Shown: piece by piece, positions 5,140-10,819 of the stretch | Position numbering within the stretch: the first letter of the stretch is position 1 | How the letters are laid out: each line of letters starts with the position of its first letter | Source of the DNA: a virus | Strand: one strand, 5' to 3' | Virus record (IMG/VR): IMGVR_UViG_3300031521_000321 | Coordinates: 1 to 26,000 of that record | DNA: 26,000 nucleotides | Notes under the pieces: model-generated | What the model was told of the DNA's origin: nothing | Database searches by the model: none | The model's input: only the letters and a program-made list of their open reading frames with translations | Made by a program: the position numbers and the translations under genes

Positions 5140-5340
5140 TTATTGTGGTAACCAATCTTTATGTTCTTCATCAAATTTATAATATTTACTTGTTGCGGTT
5201 ATTCCATCGGGTTCGTCAATTAGAATTACACTAGAACCGTTTTTAATTTCTATTCCTGTTTTAGGTAGGTTAGGAACATCTTTAGAAAGGCAATTCCCAC
5301 TATAAGAACCATTTAAATCTTTTTCATTCCATGAAATCAT
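5140..5340 (-). CDS. Small phage protein before the tail fibre gene
   Basis: 66 residues from the ATG at 5338-5340, eight bases behind GGAG; upstream in-frame GTG (5349) and ATG (5346) lie too close to that site. The product starts MISWNEKDLNGSYSGNCLSK and ends HKDWLPQ, with a central IEIKNGSSVILIDEPDGI that should form a beta-hairpin. It is soluble and acidic, without a signal peptide or membrane segment. I recognise no family; small proteins of this kind often precede fibre genes and act as fibre parts or assembly helpers. Its leader (AAAAAAAGGAGTGAT) is nearly the same as that of the downstream fibre gene (AAAAAAGGAGTGAT), suggesting duplication of the translation start. It lies just behind a long mRNA hairpin. 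Confidence 0.6.
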   Translation of the reverse strand: MISWNEKDLNGSYSGNCLSKDVPNLPKTGIEIKNGSSVILIDEPDGITATSKYYKFDEEHKDWLPQ

Positions 5341-5359
5341 TTTCATCACTCCTTTTTTT

Positions 5360-5401
5360 ATTAAAATTAAGAGTACACAAAAGCATACCCTTAATTTTAA
5401 T
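5360..5401 (-). other. 19-bp mRNA hairpin between endolysin and downstream genes
   Basis: ATTAAAATTAAGAGTACAC (5360-5378) and the inverted arm 5383-5401 pair completely over 19 bp when read on the minus strand, with three G-U pairs and a 4-base loop. The plus-strand reading would have mismatches, so it is an RNA signal of the minus transcript. It is followed by A residues and a ribosome site, not by a T run, so it is not a normal terminator. It overlaps the endolysin stop codon. mRNA processing or stability control is possible. Confidence 0.6.
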
Positions 5402-6197
5402 GAGTTGAATCATATACTCCATTATTAAAAATGTTTGCTTCTGCAATTCTTCTTTTATCAAGTCCTGGCCAAACTACTGCAACCTTATTTTTAATTACTT
5501 TATTCCATTTACGGAAATCTGTTGTTATAATGTCCGATTCTATTCCGCCACTTATAATATATCTATAAAGCGATGATCCAAGTAATCCGTTTAAAGAATC
5601 TCCTACGCCTATATTGTAAGCACAACTAACTATTGCATCAAATTGGTTTTGATCTAACTTGATGCCTTTACTGTCTAAGTCAGCCTTTATAGGTTTTGCA
5701 TATTTGTTATTAATAGCAACTTTTAGTTCTTCGCTTGCTTCTTCTTCTGTTATTGTGTCACCCCAATTAGCTATTTCATCACCAGTTGCTCCATAGCCTT
5801 GTGTAATTACTCCAGTACCATCATCATATTTGTTAGGATAGAATTTCTCATAGTCTTTAACAAATACAATACAATTTTCTGAGACTAAACTGCTTTTCCA
5901 AACTCCATTTTCATCTACCTCATAGCCATCGGGAGTATTACAGCTAACATAAAGCGAACCATCTGCAGCAAAACAATAATTTTTATTATCTATAGCTTGC
6001 CATCCAGTTAACATTCTTCCATTATCATCTAAGTAATACCATTTACTATTTGTGTCTTGAAGCCATTGTGATTGATACATAGTTCCTGTTGAATCTAAAT
6101 AATACCAATAACCTACGATTTTTACCCAACCAGTAATTAGGGAACCATCACTATTCAATAACTGCCATATTGTTTTTTGTTTCCATATACTCATCAT
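5397..6197 (-). CDS. Endolysin: N-terminal wall-binding repeats, C-terminal GH24 lysozyme
   Basis: 266 residues. Residues about 20-100 hold choline/glucan-binding-type repeats (GWVKIVGYWYYLDSTGTM, then WYYLDDNGRMLTGW, then NYCFAADGSLY). Residues about 108-260 are a T4-type (GH24) lysozyme: Glu117, Asp126 and Thr132 have exactly the 0/+9/+15 spacing of the T4 Glu11-Asp20-Thr26 triad, within KDYEKFYPNKYDDGTGVITQ, followed by GYG. It cleaves the peptidoglycan glycan chain to release virions. No signal peptide is visible, so it depends on the holin genes upstream. The domain order (binding module first) is the reverse of many endolysins such as Cpl-1. Two ATG codons in tandem (6197, 6194) follow an AAGGGGG site; either could serve. 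Identity is firm. Confidence 0.93.
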   Translation of the reverse strand: MMSIWKQKTIWQLLNSDGSLITGWVKIVGYWYYLDSTGTMYQSQWLQDTNSKWYYLDDNGRMLTGWQAIDNKNYCFAADGSLYVSCNTPDGYEVDENGVWKSSLVSENCIVFVKDYEKFYPNKYDDGTGVITQGYGATGDEIANWGDTITEEEASEELKVAINNKYAKPIKADLDSKGIKLDQNQFDAIVSCAYNIGVGDSLNGLLGSSLYRYIISGGIESDIITTDFRKWNKVIKNKVAVVWPGLDKRRIAEANIFNNGVYDSTH

Positions 6198-6206
6198 TGT
6201 ACCCCC

Positions 6207-6701
6207 TTATACTGTTGGTGCTGAAGCTGATATTGCATTAACTACATTGCCATCTGATACAACATTCTCAGGGTTAACTACTTCTATTTTTGCACTCGCA
6301 TTTAAGTTAATTTCTTGTACACTTGCATCAATAGAATTATCTTTTATGGCTAGAGCTCCGCTTGTGGACATTCCTGTTTTATCAATTGTAATCCCTTGGC
6401 TATTCTCTGTAACCTCATTATTAACTGAAATTGTTGAAGCTTCTGCCTTAGTTTCCTCTTGCTTATTTATAGCTTGTACAGTTGCATTTGAAATAACTTG
6501 ATCGCTTATTCCAGGAGTTGAAGTATCTGAAATAACTCCTAGCAAAATTCCTATTGTTATAAACCCATTGATTATTGAATCAATGTTTTCGGGTATATAT
6601 TTACCAAAACCTAAACTTTTAACCAACAATACTATTGCACTCCCCAAAGCTATTAAAAAAGCTTTGTTCCTAAACCTTGCATTTAAATCCATTTGAAACA
6701 T
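6207..6701 (-). CDS. Phage holin, phi-LC3 family, with extended tail
   Basis: Start chosen at 6699-6701 because AAAGGAAG lies seven bases upstream; the longer frame would place this site inside the gene. Of 164 residues, the first ~75 match phi-LC3 holins: MDLNARFRNKAFLIALGSAI (an amphipathic start then first membrane segment), a linker, IINGFITIGILLGVI (second segment) and the family ending SDTSTPGISDQ. The other ~90 residues are polar, Ser/Thr/Asn/Val-rich and presumably outside the core pore; usual family members are 70-130 residues, so this tail is long. The holin forms membrane lesions that let the endolysin reach the wall. It lies directly before the endolysin gene in the same operon. 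Family assignment is confident; the tail's role is unknown. Confidence 0.85.
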   Translation of the reverse strand: MFQMDLNARFRNKAFLIALGSAIVLLVKSLGFGKYIPENIDSIINGFITIGILLGVISDTSTPGISDQVISNATVQAINKQEETKAEASTISVNNEVTENSQGITIDKTGMSTSGALAIKDNSIDASVQEINLNASAKIEVVNPENVVSDGNVVNAISASAPTV

Positions 6702-6725
6702 AATATTACTTCCTTTCATATTTAT

Positions 6726-7169
6726 TTATTTTTGTTCAAATTCATTAATTCTTTTATGTGCTGATTTGTCACTTTCATCAAGCCTAGCTACCTTTTCAAC
6801 TAATGAGTTAATTTTTTCAGTTAGAGTTTTTTCAAGTGTATTTATTTTTTCATCTTGTGCTTTCACATCACTTTTAGTATCTTTAATTTCAGACTTTATT
6901 TCGTCAATACCTCGTTTTATATATTCTAACTGCATTTCTAATTTAGCCTGTGCGGTTGGATTAGCTTGCCCTTCTTTAATATCATTTTTCAAGATTTCAA
7001 TTTCATTTTTAAGAAATTTAATTTCTTCTTTTGATATTACTTGCTGTGTTGCTTCTTCCTTAATTTCTTTTGTATTTTCCCTTTTAACTGTAAATGTATA
7101 AGTAAAATAGGCTATTGCTAACCCAAATATAGTAAATATCAAACTTACATTAGCTATATTTAATTCCAT
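6726..7169 (-). CDS. Membrane-anchored coiled-coil protein of the lysis cassette (XhlA/BhlA-like role)
   Basis: Start at 7167-7169, six bases behind AGAGGTGG, giving 147 residues. Residues about 5-26 (IANVSLIFTIFGLAIAYFTY) form one membrane segment; from about 40 to the end the sequence is a strongly charged heptad-rich coiled coil (EEIKFLKNEIEILKND, then KINTLEKTLTEKINSLVEKV). A single N-terminal anchor with a long coiled coil beside a holin and an endolysin suggests a haemolysin/holin-accessory protein such as XhlA or BhlA, though those are shorter. It may regulate holin timing or act as a spanin-like support. Its start codon lies inside a small upstream ORF (7160-7216), hinting at coupled translation. 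Not recognised to family level. Confidence 0.7.
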   Translation of the reverse strand: MELNIANVSLIFTIFGLAIAYFTYTFTVKRENTKEIKEEATQQVISKEEIKFLKNEIEILKNDIKEGQANPTAQAKLEMQLEYIKRGIDEIKSEIKDTKSDVKAQDEKINTLEKTLTEKINSLVEKVARLDESDKSAHKRINEFEQK

Positions 7170-7216
7170 ACCGTACCACCTCTGCAATTACAATATGTAT
7201 GTGTTTTTATTTTCAT
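7160..7216 (-). CDS. 18-codon leader ORF overlapping the first lysis gene
   Basis: ATG at 7214-7216 is preceded by AGGAGGTGAGTGAT, the best ribosome site of the region. The frame encodes MKIKTHTYCNCRGGTVWN and stops at 7160-7162, ten bases past the start of the 6726-7169 gene in another frame. Ribosomes ending here would be placed at the next start, so it may couple or time translation of the lysis genes. The Cys-Asn-Cys-Arg-Gly-Gly core resembles nothing I know. A chance ORF is possible, but the ribosome site is hard to explain otherwise. Confidence 0.45.
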   Translation of the reverse strand: MKIKTHTYCNCRGGTVWN

Positions 7217-7237
7217 ATCACTCACCTCCTAAGGTTA

Positions 7238-7266
7238 ATTATAATTTATATTGAGTTTAATTACAA
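7238..7266 (-). promoter_or_regulatory. Promoter of the lysis operon
   Basis: On the minus strand TTGTAA (7261-7266) and a perfect TATAAT (7238-7243) are 17 bases apart. The predicted start falls close to the AGGAGG of the leader ORF, so the mRNA leader would be very short. The terminator at 7320-7359 ends the structural transcript just upstream, making the lysis genes a separate unit. Confidence 0.65.
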
Positions 7267-7319
7267 TTAGTAATTATAAAACTACAAGGTGTAATTGCTA
7301 GATATAATTATTAAGAATC

Positions 7320-7359
7320 AAAAAAGAGATAGCCTTTTATATTAAGCTATCTCTTTTTT
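7320..7359. terminator. Bidirectional terminator between structural and lysis operons
   Basis: GAGATAGC (7326-7333) and GCTATCTC (7346-7353) form a perfect stem extended by A/T runs to 14 bp, with T runs on either strand. On the minus strand it lies behind the XkdX-type gene. Confidence 0.85.
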
Positions 7360-7389
7360 ATTATTTGATTTCTACGTACTTTTTTCCTA

Positions 7390-7542
7390 TTATGCAGAAA
7401 CTTTTATAAAATCTTCTCCTGTGATTTCCTTGAATTGCTCTACTGTAATATCTCCAAATTTATTCGCATCTGTTATAACTGCTTGTCTTATAAAATTTGC
7501 ATCTACTACTTTTAAATCAAAACACATTTTCCAAAATTCCAT
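7390..7542 (-). CDS. XkdX-family small phage protein
   Basis: A 50-residue product, MEFWKMCFDLKVVDANFIRQ and on through DITVEQFKEITGEDF to KVSA. The start MEFWK, the middle 'F-I-R-Q-A-V-…-D' and the end ITxEQFKEITGEDF fit the XkdX family, found behind tail fibre genes of PBSX-like and many Firmicute siphophages. Its ATG overlaps the stop of the upstream gene (TAATG), a sign of coupled translation, and a terminator follows. Function in the family is not settled; a tail or fibre-associated role is assumed from position. No membrane segment or signal peptide. Confidence 0.85.
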   Translation of the reverse strand: MEFWKMCFDLKVVDANFIRQAVITDANKFGDITVEQFKEITGEDFIKVSA

Positions 7543-7856
7543 TACACATTACCACCTTTCAAATTCATTACTTCTACTTTTAAACTAGCTATATTTTGCA
7601 AAGCATTTGTAATAATTAAATCTTTTTTCATATTATCTATTTTAATATTTGCCAGTTCTTTTGCTAAAGTTTCTTCTGGTATTGGTTGCTCTATGTCAAA
7701 AGTTTGTCCTTCTTCTAGAACAAATTGACTAAAATCACTAATTCCATTTGCCACAAAAATTTCATTTCCATTTAAGTCTATTACACGAATGCTTGTTTCA
7801 CTTTTGAATATTTTATCACCTTCATATACATTAGTATTAAAAATCATTTTTTTCAT
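7542..7856 (-). CDS. Small phage tail-region protein
   Basis: 104 residues. The first half looks beta-rich (MIFNTNVYEGDKIFKSETSI, then VIDLNGNEIFVANGI); the second half is helical (EETLAKELANIKIDN, then LIITNALQNIASLKVEVMNL), with a possible short coiled coil. Genes in this place between a large fibre and XkdX commonly encode small proteins tied to fibre assembly. The ATG overlaps the fibre stop codon and its own stop overlaps the XkdX start, so the three are translated in close coupling. No known family is recognised; a fibre chaperone is a possibility and no more. Confidence 0.7.
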   Translation of the reverse strand: MKKMIFNTNVYEGDKIFKSETSIRVIDLNGNEIFVANGISDFSQFVLEEGQTFDIEQPIPEETLAKELANIKIDNMKKDLIITNALQNIASLKVEVMNLKGGNV

Positions 7857-9325
7857 TATAAAATCGAACCCCCTAAATCCGTTATAGTAGCAGTTGTTCC
7901 ACTTGGTTGTGTACTATTTTTAATTATTTTCGAACCACTAGAAGCATATAATGCATTTGCGTTTGAAGTTCCACTGTTAGTATTACTAAGTATTGTACTA
8001 TTTTCCATTCCAACAATACCGCAGTAGCGGTTTGAAATAATTGAATTACTTAACATTACGTAGGTGGTTGCAACAACTAGTACTCCATAACTTGCACCAG
8101 AACTAGCAATACAACTAATATTTGATATATTTATTTCTCCACATAGATTTATACTAAAGCCGTGTATTCCAGTTGCTGTTGCTTGTATGTTGCTAATATT
8201 TATAAATATTGTACATTGAAGCAATCTTAAATTATTAATAAGCGTTAAATCTTTTCCAGCACCGCTTAAAGTCACTGTCCCCTTCCCATTTAAACCTTTT
8301 ATAATAACTTCTTCACTAAAAGTTCCTGAGCCAACATTAATTGTAACATTATGGTTAATAACTTGTGGTAACATATTAACTGCTTTTTGAACAGTTCTAA
8401 AAGGCTTTCCAATTGTGCCATCACCTGTTGTGTCACTACCTGTTGTTGTTACATAATAAATAACATCTGCTGTTGTAGATAATACTGCATTTGCTGAACC
8501 GCTTGAAAAGAAACACTTTGCTGATATTTCGTCAAAATGAGCAGTTATAACATCTCCACTATTAAAATTAGCATTTACTGGTGTATAAGTTTTTGTTCCT
8601 ATTTTAAATGTACTACCACTTACCCATGCATTAGTAGTTTTAAACCTAATTGTGTAAAAATTTGGTAAAGTAGTTGGAGCATTAGATAAGGTTAACGTGA
8701 ATATATTACTAGCATAAGCACAAGCGCCATTATATAACGCCACATCTGACAATTGTGCATTAAGCCAGTCGGTAGAAATTAGTATTTTTCTCTTATCTAT
8801 TATATTTGCACTGGTAATACTTGTAGCATTAGCAGTAACATTTATTTGTGCTAAAAGTTGTCCTCCTACTGGTGTAGTTGGTGCTACTGGTGTTGCAGAT
8901 GCAGTTCCTTGTAGATATTGAATAATTCCTGTTGAATCTACATAAACAATATCAATTCTTGCATTTGTAGTATCTGCGGCGGTTATTGATAAACTTGTAT
9001 TAGCATTTGCTATTTGTCTTGCTCCAGTGCTAGTTCTTAACGGGCACACAGTAACTTGAACTGTCATATTTGGTACTATTTGTGTCGAAACAACTCCGCC
9101 ACTTATAATTCCATACCCTCCAGTATCGAGTATATCTTGTACCATTTCATTGATTGATTCTTTTGTTTTTGGTGCTTTTGTTGCTAAATTTGCTGAACCT
9201 AGCATATCGTTTTTTACATCTGCATAGCTTTCTTTTCTTACATTCTCACCATCAGCAAATATAAAATTACTTGTATCACTTAATGTCGAACTTGGAACAT
9301 CCCCTAATTTTACATCTATTGCCAT
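7856..9325 (-). CDS. Tail fibre/spike with parallel beta-helix domain
   Basis: 489 residues. The N-terminal ~190 residues resemble baseplate-attached fibre heads (MAIDVKLGDVPSSTLSDTSN, SANLATKAPKTKESINEMV, and a beta-rich part ending IIDKRKILIST). Around residues 295-320 comes YYVTTTGSDTTGDGTIGKPF followed by RTVQKAVNMLP, the usual opening of right-handed parallel beta-helix (pectate-lyase-like, DUF1565) domains, after which repeated short strands (INVGSGTF, ISNIQATATGIHGFSI, ISNISCIASSGASYGVLV) continue to about 470. Such spikes bind or degrade host surface glycans. No catalytic residues can be named. The gene has AGGAGG ten bases upstream and follows the BppU-type gene closely, so the product likely hangs on the baseplate. 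Confidence 0.83.
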   Translation of the reverse strand: MAIDVKLGDVPSSTLSDTSNFIFADGENVRKESYADVKNDMLGSANLATKAPKTKESINEMVQDILDTGGYGIISGGVVSTQIVPNMTVQVTVCPLRTSTGARQIANANTSLSITAADTTNARIDIVYVDSTGIIQYLQGTASATPVAPTTPVGGQLLAQINVTANATSITSANIIDKRKILISTDWLNAQLSDVALYNGACAYASNIFTLTLSNAPTTLPNFYTIRFKTTNAWVSGSTFKIGTKTYTPVNANFNSGDVITAHFDEISAKCFFSSGSANAVLSTTADVIYYVTTTGSDTTGDGTIGKPFRTVQKAVNMLPQVINHNVTINVGSGTFSEEVIIKGLNGKGTVTLSGAGKDLTLINNLRLLQCTIFINISNIQATATGIHGFSINLCGEINISNISCIASSGASYGVLVVATTYVMLSNSIISNRYCGIVGMENSTILSNTNSGTSNANALYASSGSKIIKNSTQPSGTTATITDLGGSIL

Positions 9326-9339
9326 TATAAAATTCCTCC

Positions 9340-10176
9340 TTACATTGTTAAATAGTTTCCGTTTTCGTCTGTGAAACGGTTTGAACTTTCATCTGTTAAT
9401 ATTGAATCTGCTATCATTTTTTCTAGCAAATTAAACATACTTTGTATATAATTCCAATCTAGGTTTTGAAGTTGTGCTATCGTGGCATTTCCATTCAATA
9501 TATCTATCAATAAATTGTTATGCACTGTAGTTCCTGTTACAATATTACCTTTCAAATTAGAATCTAACTGATTCCCTGTTGAAATATCACCTTCAAGTCT
9601 AATTGCAACCTCTGTTCCATTTGCTGCGTCTGTTTCTAGTCTATCAACAAGTTCATCGCTTGTATTATTTAATGCAGTTAAATCAGCCTTGTTTTGAATT
9701 GCTAATGTATTTTGAATAGCTAAATTATCCGCATTTGCATTATAATTATTTATTAAATTTACAATTTGTTGCAATGTTTCAATTTGGTCTGCTGATTTAA
9801 TAACAATATTACTGCTTGGGTTTGGTTTAACTTCAAATGTGAAAATATTGGTTATATCAGACGTTACAACCCCTTGCGAGTTTGTACTAATTATTTCAAT
9901 TATTCCTTCAATATCTCCTACTGAAAGTGTAGCTTGTACATCAAATTCAACATCGAAATTATTTCCTGTTATGCTATTTATTATTTTTTCTACTGCGTAT
10001 CCATCGGGTTTAGCTAATACTATGTGCATAGATTCCCCCGCTAAATTTTTACTTTGTGAATCCTCAAAAATACTTATATTAAATTTTAAAGTATCTCCTT
10101 TACGGACGTTTTCATATTTTAAAACAGTATCGTTGTTTATTGTGTCTATGCTTAGACTTAGTGGTTTTACTGCCAT
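9340..10176 (-). CDS. Baseplate upper protein (BppU family N-terminal domain)
   Basis: 278 residues. The N-terminal ~120 residues match the BppU domain of siphophage baseplates: KYENVRKGDTLKFNISIFED, NLAGESMHIVLAKPDGY, an FDVEFDVQATLSVGDIEGII strand set and FTFEVKPNPSS at the end. Then a helical, Asn/Asp/Leu-rich stalk (about 125-250: SADQIETLQQIVNLINNYN, repeats of the LEGDISTGNQLDSNLKGNIV type) and a short tip LTDESSNRFTDENGNYLTM, which is a common C-terminal motif in Clostridium and Lactococcus baseplate proteins. It should link the Dit/Tal hub to the fibres encoded just downstream. The start has GAGGTGATAAA upstream. Confidence 0.87.
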   Translation of the reverse strand: MAVKPLSLSIDTINNDTVLKYENVRKGDTLKFNISIFEDSQSKNLAGESMHIVLAKPDGYAVEKIINSITGNNFDVEFDVQATLSVGDIEGIIEIISTNSQGVVTSDITNIFTFEVKPNPSSNIVIKSADQIETLQQIVNLINNYNANADNLAIQNTLAIQNKADLTALNNTSDELVDRLETDAANGTEVAIRLEGDISTGNQLDSNLKGNIVTGTTVHNNLLIDILNGNATIAQLQNLDWNYIQSMFNLLEKMIADSILTDESSNRFTDENGNYLTM

Positions 10177-10219
10177 TTTATCACCTCATTTCTGATACAT
10201 AATAATGTGTGGTTACTAT

Positions 10220-10267
10220 TTGTAGCTATTTATATTATAAACTATCTGTATGTGTAATTGTAGTTAT
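10220..10267. promoter_or_regulatory. Regulatory gap before the BppU gene, with repeated motif and -10 box
   Basis: TTGTAGCTAT (10220-10229) and TTGTAGTTAT (10258-10267) are near-copies on the plus strand; a third is at 24287-24296 upstream of the structural operon, and ACTACAA at 7281-7287 is the start of an inverted copy before the lysis promoter. A perfect minus-strand TATAAT lies at 10234-10239 without a good -35. Because a terminator lies upstream (10291-10325), a promoter or antitermination is needed here. Confidence 0.4.
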
Positions 10268-10290
10268 TTTTATAATTATTTTATAGCAAC

Positions 10291-10325
10291 AAAAAAGAAC
10301 TTATGTTATATTCATAAGTTCTTTT
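10291..10325. terminator. Bidirectional terminator behind the secreted wall-binding gene
   Basis: AAGAACTTATG (10295-10305) and CATAAGTTCTT (10313-10323) pair perfectly around a 7-base loop, extended by A/T pairs, with T runs on both strands. It separates the moron gene from BppU. Confidence 0.85.
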
Positions 10326-10331
10326 ATTTTT

Positions 10332-10745
10332 TTATTTAACCCATGTACCGTTGGAATTAATATTGTAACCATCTATTGTTGTGTCATGTGCCATTACTCC
10401 ATCTGAGTTTAGATAATACCAATTAGAACCTTCTTGTATCCACCCTATTTCCATATTGCTATTAGAGTTTTTAAAATGATACCAATTGCCATTAATTAGT
10501 TTCCAACCTTTTACTAAAATTCCGCTCGAATCTACATAAAATTTCGAATCTTTTTGTATTATAAATTTATCTTTTGATAAATACCCATTTTCAAAATAAT
10601 AAGTTTGTTGAGTGTCTTTATCAAACCATAACCCTGTATGTTGCATTTCTTTTATACTCCCTAAATCCTCTTTGGTAAATGCGTTTACTCCCATAGAACT
10701 TAAAGCAATAACCCCAATTAAACATAAAGTTAATAACTTTCTCAT
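10332..10745 (-). CDS. Secreted choline/glucan-binding-repeat protein, moron candidate
   Basis: 137 residues from the ATG at 10743-10745 (AAAGGAAG eight bases upstream; a GTG at 10754 also opens the frame). It begins with a classical signal peptide MRKLLTLCLIGVIALSSMGV, cleavage probably after NA-F. The mature part is four to five cell-wall-binding repeats: TYYFENGYLS, KFYVDSSGILVKGW, NWYHFKNSNSNMEIGW and NWYYLNSDGVMA, the same repeat type as in the endolysin. No catalytic domain follows, so it should bind wall teichoic acid or polysaccharide outside the cell. It has its own promoter and a two-way terminator and interrupts the Tal-BppU order of the tail operon, the usual build of a moron. Likely expressed in lysogens; possible roles are receptor masking, superinfection exclusion or adhesion. 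Confidence 0.85.
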   Translation of the reverse strand: MRKLLTLCLIGVIALSSMGVNAFTKEDLGSIKEMQHTGLWFDKDTQQTYYFENGYLSKDKFIIQKDSKFYVDSSGILVKGWKLINGNWYHFKNSNSNMEIGWIQEGSNWYYLNSDGVMAHDTTIDGYNINSNGTWVK

Positions 10746-10784
10746 ATATTGCACTTCCTTTCAAAATATTACTCTTTTAATTTT

Positions 10785-10812
10785 ATTATATCTTTATTCC
10801 CGCAAAAGTAAA
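10785..10812 (-). promoter_or_regulatory. Promoter of the secreted wall-binding gene
   Basis: TTTACT (10807-10812, read on the minus strand) and a perfect TATAAT (10785-10790) are 16 bases apart, 39 bases ahead of the ATG. It lies in the gap between Tal and the moron gene. Confidence 0.6.
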
Positions 10813-10819
10813 CACGAAT

